Of a stretch of DNA of 64,000 nucleotides, positions 13,063-30,794 are shown piece after piece. The translations under genes were made by a program, and so were the position numbers. Source of the DNA: Caprimulgus europaeus (Eukaryota; Chordata; Aves; Caprimulgiformes; Caprimulgidae); contig OU015523.1 in NCBI GenBank assembly GCA_907165065.1, positions 42,397,702 to 42,461,701 on the forward strand. The letters are read 5' to 3'. Every line of letters begins with the position of its first letter. Within the stretch, counting starts at the first letter, position 1. Under the pieces are notes generated by a model. It saw only the letters and a program-made list of their open reading frames with translations. It was not told where the DNA came from and did no database searches.

Positions 13063-15071
13063 CTTTTGTTCTCAGAATAGAAACAAGCAGAAGATGCTCA
13101 CACAGGACTGAAATTTATTTCCAAGCAGAATATTCTACCTTAATAAAAAAATTCCACAAAGGTGTTAGTAACCACAGAGAACTAGAACAGTTGGTTTATG
13201 TGTTATTTGGCTCAGCCCAGTAATAATTGGCTAAAATACTACTTTGCCTACACAGAATATCAAAGCAGAGAGTCCTTTCTTTCCTTCATCTGAAAAAAAG
13301 TACCTTCAGCATCCCACTGGACTCTGTCATAACACTAGTCCTGTTTTGATAGTGGTCTAAAATGAAAAGTAAAGCTGAGAAGACCCCTAAGACAATACAA
13401 CTTGCTCTTCAATTCAAGAACAAACCAAGCTGCTTCCTAAACTGTGAAATCCACATCACTTGCACGATCCTCACAGATGAAGATGACACTTATTGACAAA
13501 GAAATGGCACTTTCCCAGATCTGTATAATAAAGTAATACTGGTTTTTTTTTTCTTTTTTCTTAAATGTGTCAACAGAGGGAGACAGGAATCCCTACCTAC
13601 AAAAGATCTCACCTACCTGCTGAACAAAACTCTCTAAATTGGGAAAGGGGGAGCTTTTTAGGGAACTTATTAGTTTGCAGCAATGCTTGTATTGTTTCTC
13701 TGCTGAAAGGAAGGTAGCAAATTTTGAACAAAATGGTTAAACAGTTTGTTTGCTAGAAAAACCAACATCAGAGTAGCATATGCCTGTAAAGGTATTTAGA
13801 AATACCTCTATTAAGGAAATAATTAGAAAATCATCTTGTTCTTATTTTGCACCACATTTGTCAAATATCTAAATTACAGATCATTATATTTCTCAAGGTA
13901 TTTCTAGTAAAAAACCAAGCATAACAGCCAGTAATGAGTAATAACTGCAGTCCATTTACCATCAGGTTAGCAGAAAATAAATGATATCTTACTGTTGTTC
14001 TCTTGCTATAGAGTTTATTGGTGCATTTATGCAGCTCTATTTCATTTGCACATCTGTGAAGAGCACTGCTGTGTAAAATGTAAATGGGTTGTATGTGGAA
14101 TTTAAAACTTTGCAATGATAAAATGTCTCAACAGCCTTTTCATCAGGATTACCAAAAAACTTTGAAGTCTGTTTGTTTTTAAATCAAAACACCCCTATTT
14201 TTATACAAGCACAGTGAGCAGGAACAGTTCAGCTGCACTTGCATGTCAGTTTATTCAAAGAGGGTATTTACTAATTCACTGATATCCCATTGCCTCAACA
14301 AATAAGGAGACAGTCCTACATATTGCCCTCCACTCTGTTTATGCCTCTTGCAACTGCTGCTCTGAGAGAAGAGCTCTGCATTTGGACAAGCTCCCTATCT
14401 ACATTTCACATGCTGTAAACATGGAATGGAGTGAAAAGGAGCCTTGAGTGCCTCCTCTTGCCTTCACCTTTACCTTCTGCATTTTATTGTCACTCCATCT
14501 GAAAGTAATCAGGATCAGTAATGCCATACTTGATCGTGACACTTTATAACTGGCATTATTCTATCAGGAGATGGGTGTTCAGCTGGGATGGTCCTTGCAC
14601 TCCTGGAAGATGGCTTTCAAGCTAGGCCTCCCATTGTGACACTGAAGAAGGTATTAGACCTGGACTATTCTCATATCCTCCATCTTCACACGAAACACCC
14701 TCAGCTGTTCCAGATATTTTAGACACTGTTTTCTGTTTGTAGGTTGGTGTGCCCCTGATATCCCAATCAATATGAAGACCTTCTCAACAAAAGCCACTGT
14801 ACAGGCAAACCTGAAATAAGCTCATGGTCTACATCAGTCAGAGCCAGACGGGGAAAGATGGAGGCAAGGAAGGAAGAACGAGGCAACAAAAATAACTTCC
14901 ACAGAGAAGCAGGAGCTCAGACTGCTCCTTTCTAGGAGCACATGTCTCTTCACAAACAAGACTATAGGTAAGTAACTGGAACTGCAAGTACAGTCCATGA
15001 CTTTCTGTTCTCACTCAAGTCAACTCTTCACTGTAACAAGACTTTACCCATTCAACATTTATATTTGTTAC

Positions 15072-15173
15072 CTTCTCATAAGCTTTTCTTTTTGTTTCAG
15101 AGTCCATCCAGTCATTTTCCTTTTCCAACATGTCAATAAAAGCCCAGCGAATTCCTTCAGTCAGCTCCTCCAT
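15072..15173 (-). CDS. PHEX: PHEX exon 12 (residues ~435-468)
   Basis: 102 bases with acceptor TTTTGCAG and donor G|GTAACA (position +5 is C, a weak donor). It encodes [20 protein letters not shown] followed by [14 protein letters not shown]. This corresponds to the family pattern xxLxxxIRxAFxxxLxxxxWMDxxTxxxAxxK and is nearly identical to PHEX of mammals. Phase 0 at both ends; length equals human exon 12. It is the last PHEX exon seen; no exon 13 was recognised in the 15 kb to the left. Confidence 0.97.
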
Positions 15174-18100
15174 CTGCAAAACATGTAGCAAACCTCTCCC
15201 CAGTAAAATATGTAATGGCAGAATCATTATAAGAAAATATTTCATTAACCATTCTATGATTTGGTGCATGCAGGAGTGATGGATTTGGTTAGACCATGAA
15301 CGAGTCCAAATCAGACAGTATCTGCTGTTCTTTCTTGAAGGCTAATTTCTTCCTTCTCCAGCCCTCAGACACTTCTGAAAATAAGCTTCTTTCCTTTTTC
15401 TTTTCCTTCAGGTGTACCAATCTGTTCATTGCTGATCCTTTCGTGTCACCATTGTGAGAATGTCTGTCTTGAAATAATGAAAAATACTGGGAAATTTGCA
15501 GTGATTTGGGGAGATTTCTGATGCTTTGGTTCTAGATCACCAGCCCATACAGAAGAAGGAGGAAGCTGCAAGGCAGTGCATTTGTAGCCTTGTATGCTTT
15601 ATGTCAGACTGAGACATGCCCTATTAATACTGACAAAGGACTGAATTTGGGCTGACAGTATCATGATCCAAATACAAAGCAGTATTCAAATATTTAGCCT
15701 GTAATTAGCTGTAGCTGCGAAGTACTCCTACCCTTCACTTACTGCAGGGATAGAGGCTGTGGCTAACAACACTGAGGAGCTTTAACTGTTTCTGTGGTCT
15801 TGAATCACCAGTGACAGCTTGCATCTGTGCAAAGCAAGGGAAACCCACCACCATTTCAGCTTGGCTGCTTCTTCAGACACCTACACAAAGCCATGAGCAT
15901 ATCACAAGCAAGTAAAAAATAAACCCAAAATAGGAGTGTTTAGCGAGTATGCGCACTAAGAAAACCCTGAAATGACAGAAAACAGGAAATATAAAAGATG
16001 CATTGAATCAGTCTGAAGAGCAGAAATGCCCTCATGACTATATATCCATCTGGCAGTACACACCAGAAAGGTGTATGCAATCAGTTGCTTCTATTGATGT
16101 CAATAGATGAACCCCATGAAAGATAGCCACTGGAAATAGTGCCAGAGTGGGCAATTCAAGGGATCCACCAATCACTGGAGTCCTTTAGCACAAACCAAAC
16201 CAGAGTTGAAATAGTACAAGACATGACAGATAATCATTAAACAAGAACTTATTGGATCTTTGTGTTATCACATGTTATATTTAAAAACAATGAAAATGTC
16301 AAGTACCAGAGATTTATATAATTTTTTTCTACAGAACTGGCATCTTTGAAATGTCATTAAAAGTGGGGACTAAACCCTGTAAAGTAATTTTACCTTTATC
16401 TAGATTGTCATTTAAGTACCAGATGTACATTTTGATCTGTAACTGTTCTTTATTTGTGGTAGAGCCAGACAAAACATAGCAAAGCTCATTTGGTTATTCA
16501 TTTTTTTCCTACCCTTTAAAAAAAAAAAATTCTTATTTTTAGAGACAATATGAGACAACTGGAACAAGTCTAGCATTAAATATGACTAAACAGTCAACAT
16601 TCACAGTAAACTGCATCCCAGGGAGTAGGGTAACTTAAAGATATTGATGACAGAGCACTGACTCAATTAACTTAGTGCACTAATGAGGTGAACTCCCTGT
16701 ATTTGGAGGTTACAAGTTCAAACTCAAGCTCTGCAGCTGGGCCCTGGTATATACTTAGGCTTTATGCACCAGCTGTAGCTGTAGGGGGCATGGGGAGAAA
16801 CCTATTCCTGCTATCAAAGTTATTACTGAAACTGCTCAGGCATAGCTGTAAGAAACACTGCAGGCACTCTGGGTTAGGAACAGTGCTATATTTAGACACA
16901 AATAATGTCTTTCTTGATAAAAGGAGAGAAGTATCTAAGGTATGAAACATCAGTGACAAAACATGGGAGCAAAAGAATCCATATTATCCATAACTTGGGA
17001 TTTGCTTATCATATACTGATATATAATATAAACGGGGGGGGGGGGGGGGGGGGGGGTGCGGGGGAAGTACAAGTGAGAGTGTTTTTTTCTCAAGTGCTTT
17101 TTTACTGCTTAAGAAAGAGAAATAAAACTGAAAACCAGCGAAATGAAAATGATAACACCACAAATTAACAACTTGAAAAGCACACTTCTAAATGGATTGC
17201 AACAGATTTCACCTGTATCTAATTTTATCTCCATAGGCAGTTCACTGTAAGTCTGAATCTTGCGATCTACACTATAAATTTTATGTATGTTTCTTACTAG
17301 GGATGCTACTATGAATTCAGACTTGATAATTTTTCAAAGATTTGGTCTGAAAGGAATGTACATGATAAGAAATATTTTAATTAGATCAAATTTCAACAGG
17401 AAACCATTCTCTACTCTATCAGCTTCTCATAATTTTCCCTTATATATACAAACATGAAAAGTGTCTGCCCCCTCCATAAAGTGTACGTTTCTTATAGTTC
17501 TTCTCTTCCCACTTATGCTACACAGAGGTCATACTGTGTATCCCTGAAATATTTTTGGCACTAAACTGACAAATAGCACATTACAAAATCGATGAAGAAG
17601 CAGGGAACTGAGAAGCTGAATCTCAGAGAATAAACTCCAGCTGAAGGCAAGTAGCAAAAGAAATGCAGAACCTGAGAGGGAAAACACACATCAAAGATTT
17701 GGACAAGTCAAATCAGAGTGTTGATCTGTCTAAAATGGAGTCCTTCCCTGATAAAACAGTCAAACTAGATAAAGTCAAACAGATAAACTCAATCCACCGA
17801 GCCAGGGCAGTGCAGGACTATCACAGAGCTGTTGCTCCCAACGCAAGGTGCTATTTCACAAGTTTCCTAAATGGTTTTGCTTCTCTGGCACCAAGAGCTA
17901 AGTTCAATGACTAAATTAGTTAATTTTAAACTGATTGTTGTCAGAAAATCAATGGCTGAAAAAGCAGATATTGGAAAACCTTATGAGAAAAATATGAACT
18001 GAAAATAAGTCATAAATTATTGTGAAGGGTAATTAATCATTTGAACATGTTATTAAGAGTGATAATGTAGCTATGTTAGAAGTTCTAGAATAAGGATGAA

Positions 18101-18696
18101 TATCCAGTCAAAAGCCATTCTCTGGAGTCAGAAGCATGGAAGAATATTTGCCTTCACTCTTGAGCAAAAAAGATTCAAATCTCAAATATAAACTCTCACT
18201 ATGTGGCTCTAAGCTTCCCTTAATTTGGGCCAGACATCAATGACATTTTTTCTTGCTTAGAATGCAGGTGTAGCACAATCAGCCTTAAAGGGATAGCTCT
18301 GAAGCAGGGAGGTCTTGTCCAGTCTTTTAACTAGTCAGTAAAAACTTTACTATAAAGAGTTACACTAGCTGTACTAAACCATTTCTCATTGATAGCCCTC
18401 ACTCAGCTCCTGCACAGCCTGGCTGTCATTACTTACACAGATTAACCGTGTTCAGTCTGGTTTTGATCTAGCTGCATATTTGTCTGAAGGACTGCATAAG
18501 GAAGGAATGGGCAGTGCCCAGATAGACAGCAAGGTGACATTTCTTCAAATTTGTTCCATTTTCTCATTATCTTTTTTTTTTTTAATTTAATTAAAGCATT
18601 TTTAAGAATTTTGTCTCTTCAAAATTCGGTCCAGAGGCAATTTGTGAGGAGGAAGCTGTTAATTCAAAGTTTCTAGACAGAGATCTCAGAACTCAC
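15174..18696 (-). other. PHEX: PHEX intron 11 (3,523 bp)
   Basis: GT-AG intron between exons 11 and 12. Its most striking content is a 23-base G homopolymer (17034-17056; C on the transcript strand). A stretch near 16670-16740 vaguely resembles a decayed tRNA-derived SINE. Otherwise it is unique AT-rich sequence. Confidence 0.92.
17034..17056 (+). repeat. G23 homopolymer
   Basis: Twenty-three uninterrupted G residues on the plus strand (C on the PHEX transcript strand), followed by TGC and five more Gs. It lies in intron 11. Confidence 0.97.
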
Positions 18697-18825
18697 CATC
18701 TCTTTCTTGTCTTCTTGAAAATGGGCATTCACAAACATCTTACCCACAACATAAGGGAGTGCGTTTTCAACAAGGTCCACACATTTATCCCATTGAGGCA
18801 GCAAAGTTGTGGTTCCATGGATCAC
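18697..18825 (-). CDS. PHEX: PHEX exon 11 (residues ~392-434)
   Basis: 129 bases with acceptor CCAACAG and donor G|GTGAGT. It encodes [20 protein letters not shown], then [20 protein letters not shown], then KEM. The cysteine in WDKCV aligns with human C406, which M13 enzymes use in a conserved disulfide. [11 protein letters not shown] matches the family pattern A(L/M)xxxVGxLFV. Phase 0 at both ends; length equals human exon 11. Confidence 0.97.
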
Positions 18826-19625
18826 CTGTTGGCAGGTGCATGTAATAGGTCATAACATTGTACATTTTAAGAACAAGTCTACATCCACATACAGTATAGT
18901 CTAGAGCATATTTGTCAAATACCTAGCAAAAGGAAAAAACAATGATACTTCACAGCTATTTGTATTTTCATCAAGTGTTATGACAAATCTTCTGAACTCC
19001 ATAAAATAGCTATAAGAATTTTTTAGAAATAGTACAATGGTAATGACTTCAAAGGGCTAGGCTGAGGGGGTTAATTTCAGGAAGACATTCCCAAGTGCCC
19101 ATTTTAGACTAATCTTGGTAGTCTTTCTGTTTTAACTGGAGAGGCACATTCCTCTAAAAAATCCCTGCTCCGAGATATCTCCCAAAAAGGTTTCTCTCTC
19201 TCCACTGACTAGGTGAAAAGCCTAGAGAGATTATCTTCATGAAAATGAGGTCAGTCCTTCTGAAACAACCTCCTGCAGGCCCTCCACTGTCATGAATTTA
19301 TCTCTGCTAACCAATGATGGCTAACACAGCTAGGTATGCGTTCACACCCTTTTGCCATTTATTTGTCTCGCTACCCTTACCACAGCCTGTTGCTTTCATT
19401 CCTTTTCCCAAACAGAATATTTTCAGGAGAAAACAGGTTTGAATTATCAAGAACACTGTACACTGAATGAGTGTTTGTCTCCCAAAAATCTCACTCTATA
19501 TTATGGTAGAAAAAAGTTAGTAGAACAGCTTGCATAGTTTACTAAAGGAATGGTAATTAGACACTTCCAGGCTCTGATTATGTCCCTGCACCACTATATG
19601 TGACCTTCAAAAGAGAAATAATCAA

Positions 19626-20208
19626 GCCAAATCCTGGGCTGCACCAAGAGAAGCATGGCTAGTAGGTCGAGGGAGGTGACTCTCCCCCTCTTCTCTGCTC
19701 TCTTAAGGCCCCATCTGGAGTGCTGTGTCCAGTTCTGGGGCCCTTAACATAAGAATGACATGGACCTATTGGAGTGAGTCCACAGGAGGCCATGAGGATG
19801 ATCTGAGGGCTGGAGCACCTCTCCTATGAGGACAGGCAGAGAGAGTTGGGGTTGTTCAGCCTAGAGAAGAGAAGGCTCCAGGGAGACCTTCTAGTGGCCT
19901 TCTAGTACCTGAAGGGGCCTACAGGAAAGCTGGGGAGGGACTTTTTACAAGGGCAGGCTTTAAGCTGGAAGACGGTAGGTTTAGATTAGATATTAGGAAG
20001 AAATTCTTTCCTGTGAGGGTGGTGAGACACTGGAACAGGTTGCCCAAAGAAGTTGTGGATGCCCCCTCCCTGGAAGTGTTCAAGGCCAGGCTGGATGAGG
20101 CTTTGAGCAACCTGGTCTAGTGGAAGGTGTCCCTGCTCATGGCAGGGTGGCTGGAGCTAGATGATCTTTAAGGTCCTTTCCAAACCTAACCATTCTATGA
20201 TTCTATGA
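19626..20208 (+). mobile_element. CR1 LINE, 5'-truncated (~580 bp)
   Basis: The copy begins in the ORF2 tail (ATCCTGGGCTGCACCAAGAG, then TGCTGTGTCCAGTTCTGGGG). It runs through the conserved 3' region (ATTAGGAAGAAATTCTTTCC, CTGGATGAGGCTTTGAGCAA) to the terminal CCATTCTATGATTCTATGA. It is the same subfamily as the copy at 50213-50933. It lies antisense to PHEX in intron 10. Confidence 0.95.
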
Positions 20209-21051
20209 ATGGTCAATAAACAAGGCAAAATAGAGTTCAAGCACATTGGTGCCTTGGTTTCTGTTTCTCATGGGAAGAATGTTGTTACTATGGAGACTTA
20301 CATAGTTTACATTTTCTCATTAAAATAGAGGTTCAATTAAAAAAAAAAAAAGCACACACAAAAAACCCAAAATGAGTCCATGTAACCAATAGCAGTGCTG
20401 ATTTAAGAAACTTCTGTTGTTTTCAAGGTTCAAAGTGTTCCCTTTCCTTTTAAGGAACTTCTTAACCTTTTCAACAGAGAACAAGCAAAATCCCAGTCCA
20501 GTAGCTGACACTTGTTAGCTGTGTAAAAGCAGAGTATAGTTAACACCAGACTAAGTCAGGGGGTATAGGACTTTGGCCTCACAGATTATACAAGCTCTTA
20601 AGCACTGATCTAGCAGTTTCTGTGCCTCTTCTTTTCCCCAGTCTTCTCCTCCTTTGAGCCCAATATTAAATTTCTAGCAAAACTGAACAGTTTGGATTTG
20701 TTGTTTTCTAATAGCAGATTTATTTGGAAAATTCCAGAGTAGCTTAACCCTCAGCTATTGAAGATCACACATTCTGGTAGTTCAGAGATTGATTTTCTGC
20801 ATCATATTGTCTGTAATTAAGCTTAATCAATGACTCATACTTAAATACATAAGTGAATTGCACTTTCAAATGCTTTTTATTAATACTGTGTGTGCACTAA
20901 TAGATTTTTCAATGACAGAGAGAACACTGCTGCTATAAGAAAACCACATTAGGCAAATCCATGCATAAGGTAATAGTTTCCTAAACAGAGCCAAATTTGA
21001 AAATAAACTCCTTTTCCAAATTCTTCAACCCTCATATATAACACAGCATTC

Positions 21052-21093
21052 AAAGAAAGAAAGAAAGAAGAAAAAGAATAAAAAGATAAAAAA
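21052..21093 (+). repeat. (GAAA)n purine tract
   Basis: About 40 bases of GAAA repeats grading into A-rich sequence; a simple tetranucleotide microsatellite in intron 10. Confidence 0.93.
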
Positions 21094-22112
21094 TGGAGAG
21101 AAGAAAATTTCTCTCCAGGGTCCAGGCAAAACCACAACAGAGCTTTTTCCTGATTCAGAGGAAGAAGGGGAGTCATGGCATTAGTCATCAGAGCTTGAAA
21201 TTCCTTCTGAAATCTCTGACTACGCATCAGCTGCAGAAAGAGTCAGGAGATAAAGCTGGCTTTTAGACTGTGACATATTATTATTACAACATAATAATTA
21301 TCATTGTTTTGAGGGAGGCTTGACTGTAAGGAGGACAGAAAGGCAGCACAGGCTGTAAGACTAATAAAAATAGAGCTGAGAGGAATAGATTATCTCTCAC
21401 AGCTATTTTATTGATATTTATGTTACAACAATCAACTAGAACTCCCTCAAAATGGTCCTCCTAATATTAATGTACCACCCTAAAACACAGTACGACAGGT
21501 AGTAACAGTGACTATAAATAGCAGGTTTCAAGCCCTCCCAGTCAATTCAGAGCTCCACAACATCATTATCTGATCTTTTCCCCAGGTGCCACTGCACATT
21601 TGCTAGGACTCAAAGCACCACTGCAGAGGAGCTGCTGATAGTTGCTGATGTGGTAATCAAAGCACTTTCTCTACAGTCAGCAAGTTTGTCCTGTTTCACA
21701 ACCTGAAGTTTTTTAAAGTTTCATAACGTCTTTTTCCCCTCTCTTTGCAAAGAGTTTAAGTGTCCCGATGCCAAGATTTCTACATGTAAGATGTAAAAGC
21801 CACCAACCGAAAATGAGAACCTGGTGACAAAAATACAGTGCTTATGATGGGCGAGGCTGATTGACTGAATAAAAGATATCCTTTGCTTTAAGTGTCACTG
21901 ACTCATCTCATGGTCATGTCTTTTTAATAGTCATTCAGTGTTTTATTCACTTATATAGCAAGAGTCTCGTGGTTCCTTTTTATGATCCCAAAGGACTTGT
22001 GTGCCTTTAGTCCTCCAGCTTCTGACTGGACAAATCTGTTCAACAGAGCCTTTGCCTTGGACTCCATTTCTCATGTCCTTTCTGCTGACCTGTGAGTTCT
22101 CTTCCCCCGAGT

Positions 22113-22173
22113 TGTTTACTGCACTTAACTTTAGCTATTAACTATTAGCTATTGCTGTTTACTGCACTTAACT
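22113..22173 (+). repeat. Local tandem duplication, 43-bp period
   Basis: The 18-mer TGTTTACTGCACTTAACT occurs at 22113-22130 and again at 22156-22173. Between them is a second small duplication of TTAGCTATTA-type sequence. Confidence 0.95.
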
Positions 22174-23658
22174 AACCTTCCATCTCCAGGCCCCAGGGGA
22201 AGATAATGGGAATGAGCTGCTGACTCACTGCCCTTAATGTGCTGTTCGTAAGTTTTCACAACCACTTAAATGAAACCCTTGATGATATTATTAATAAGCA
22301 TTGAATCAATTTGAATTAGATTTCTCCCTAAGCTTCCAGAAAAATTACCCAGAGAAGTGACAGCAACTAGTTACCATATCAAAACTCACAGTGTCCAAAT
22401 CTTAAAATTGCCTTCCAGGATTTTTTCTGGCCATAATATAACTCAGTATAACTCAGTATTATGCTGCAGACTGGCTGATGGCCAGTATCAATCCATTTTA
22501 CCTGTCTAGCAAGGAATGTCCCAGGAGGGGAAACGCTTACAAACTTGTCACTGCGGTTCTGACAGCCAGTTTCCCACATTTTTGCATGAAGAAAATGGCA
22601 TGTTTAACAAGATTGATTTGAATATGATTTCAGAAATCTAAGAGACTGCGTTTCCTGTGCAGTTTGCATTAAGCTATTGGAGTTTATTTTTAGGTATGCG
22701 ATAAACTCAGAACTATTCCAGTACTGCTCAAGGCAAGACATTATAGATGCTTCAACTAGCCACCTGCGTGCCTCGCCAGGGAGGAGAGAGACCCACACCT
22801 TCTGTACCACATCACTGACAGCATCATGCCAGCCTCCTCTTGTCATGTCACTAAGCAGCTAATTTTCATAAGGACAAACAAAATTCACATCTAAACTAAA
22901 GTAGCTTGGAAACAACAAGACAAAGCACTTTTGAGTTTTAGGTTTCATCCTTGGTTTGCTGAGAGACCTCACGCTGCCCACAGGATTATCAAGGTGGCTT
23001 TCTATTCAGGGTTCACTTAATGAAATACATCTGTTTTACATAAATGCCTATACTACTTAACAGATAATTAGCCCTGCTTTCATAGCTTGGGGCAGTGAGG
23101 AATGTCTTCTGGGGCTTCTGCCATCCCCAAGCTAGAAGGCGCCTGATTGGCTTCTGTGTGGAAATGTCTGCTGTATGGATGTGCCAGACCTCATGTAAAG
23201 CTGACACTAGAGCATGAGAGAGGTTTGAGTAATCTTATAAAAGCTGAAATCTTGGACTTTTGTGTTACCAGAGCTATATTTATGCAGGTGTAATCAATAG
23301 TTTTTTTCCAAAAGCCTAGATTTTGGTCAAACAAGTTTTTCCTGCAGGAATGGCACAGGTCACAGCCCTGGCACTTTCCAGCTTTCAAGTTTCTGCATAA
23401 GAAGACTAAAGTTTTTAAAGGGGAGGTCTCAAAAACTCCTTAACATAATCTAAAAGAGATTTTTTTTCCTTAGTGTCATATACAAGAATATGTATGTCTT
23501 AATTGTGTTAGAGGGCATCTTCAACAAAAAAAGTGAATTCAAGAAACTTATCTAGCATGGAAAACATTTCATGTTTTGCAAAGGTATAAACAACTGTAAG
23601 AGAAACCAACAGGGTCAACACTGATACCACTGTAAATGCTATAAAAGCTCTAACTTAC

Positions 23659-23752
23659 CCGAGAAAATTCCAGCCACCGATATTGAAAACGTCTACTGAG
23701 GTTAAATAACCTTGAATAAACCATCCTCCACACCAGATAGTTGGCAAGAGTC
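23659..23752 (-). CDS. PHEX: PHEX exon 10 (residues ~360-391)
   Basis: 94 bases with acceptor TTTAACAG and a strong donor G|GTAAGT. Joined to exon 9 it reads [20 protein letters not shown] then [19 protein letters not shown] is a family hallmark (NYLxWRxV in neprilysin-like enzymes) and NLS is the sequon at human N377. It enters in phase 2 and leaves in phase 0, so exons 9 and 10 together form a 240-base symmetric pair. Length equals human exon 10. Confidence 0.97.
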
Positions 23753-29878
<6,126 letters not shown>

Positions 29879-29962
29879 CTGTGGAATCATGGCACTAAGC
29901 TCCGATATGTTCATTTTATTGTACATCACCTCACTTGTTCGATTTTCGTATGGAATCATGAT
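29879..29962 (-). CDS. PHEX: PHEX exon 8 (residues ~284-311)
   Basis: 84 bases with a long pyrimidine tract and acceptor CCCCTCCTCAG, and donor G|GTTGGT. It translates to IMIPYENRTSEVMYNKMNIS followed by ELSAMIPQ. It carries two sequons, NRT (human N290) and NIS (human N301). MxIPxExRT is the M13-family stretch preceding the long helices. Phase 0 at both ends; length equals human exon 8. Only 310 bases separate it from exon 9. Confidence 0.97.
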
Positions 29963-30629
29963 CTGAGGAGGGGAAAAAAAAATACCAACAAACATCAAAA
30001 CAAGGATTATCTTGCACGGACCTGCTCTTACATCATTACTGTCCATCATAATCCCAGTGCAGAAATACCTCACCACCTGTTTTCCAAGCATTTATGGCAC
30101 TAACTTCCCTTTCTGAGGGAGGTATTTAACTAGGAGAAATGAAACACAGTTAATTGTCAGTTTAACCCATTATTGGGGAATTTAATGAGCTGTGTGTCTT
30201 CTTTGAACATATTAGACCAATTCCAGCTCTGATTATACTAAGGAAATGCATGTCATTTCATAAGAGATAAAGCACACCTATACCATAAATACTTATTCAT
30301 CCCATCATGTCAGGTAGAAGCCAGCTCCAAACTATACAGTTTAAAAGGTCAAATCTGAGATAGGTGTGCTGGAATCACATCTCATTTCTTGGATTTGAAC
30401 ACGTTCTTGCTATGGCCTGACTCCAGCTAAGGAAAGAACCAGATACACACAAGTTTCTCCTCATTTTACCTCAGCATCCTGATTTCCATAGCAGGAAACC
30501 TGGGTACATAGGCCAGATATTAATTAAAGCATTCTTCAATCAGGCATCTCATCTGAGTGACTGGAGGAGATCCTCTGCATCCTCTGTAGCATCAAAGTCC
30601 GAGAGTATAGTGAAAGAAATCCTAAATTA

Positions 30630-30794
30630 CAGGCTGCCCAGGGAGGTTGTGGATTCTCCTTCTCTGGAGACATTCAAAACCCGCCTGGATGCCTTCCTGT
30701 GTGATCTCATCTAGGTGTTCCTGCTCTGGCAGGGGAACTGGACTAAATGATCTTTTGAGATCCCTTCCAATCCCTAACATTCTGTGATTCTGTA
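30630..30794 (+). mobile_element. CR1 LINE, 3' end (~165 bp)
   Basis: It contains AGGCTGCCCAGGGAGGTTGT, GAGACATTCAAAACCCGCCT, GGACTAAATGATCTTTTGAG and the terminal ACATTCTGTGATTCTGTA. The variant GTGATTCTG and the ACCCGCCTGGATGCC block suggest a different CR1 subfamily from the 19.6 and 50.2 kb copies. Antisense to PHEX, intron 7. Confidence 0.93.

Larger units (their letters stand above)
1..15071 (-). other. PHEX: PHEX intron 12, 5' part (no exon 13 found)
   Basis: This is the sequence downstream of exon 12 on the coding strand. I scanned both strands for the next PHEX exon (the region around VGYPEFI) and saw none, so intron 12 is probably longer than 15 kb. The region contains CR1 pieces at 5308-5418, 6213-6340, 10416-10788 and 11845-13062 and an ancient CR1/L3 relic at 8535-8838. 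It also holds short simple repeats and a bulged hairpin at 841-876. No other gene was recognised. Confidence 0.82.
18826..23658 (-). other. PHEX: PHEX intron 10 (4,833 bp)
   Basis: GT-AG intron between exons 10 and 11. It holds a CR1 copy (19626-20208), a (GAAA)n tract (21052-21093), a 13-base A run (20339-20351) and a 43-bp-period tandem duplication (22113-22173). The rest is unique sequence. Confidence 0.93.

Noticed and set aside
20339-20351. A-run considered as the poly-A tail of a processed pseudogene
   Set aside because: The sequence before it shows no coding similarity and no target-site duplication; it follows a CR1, which does not end in poly-A.
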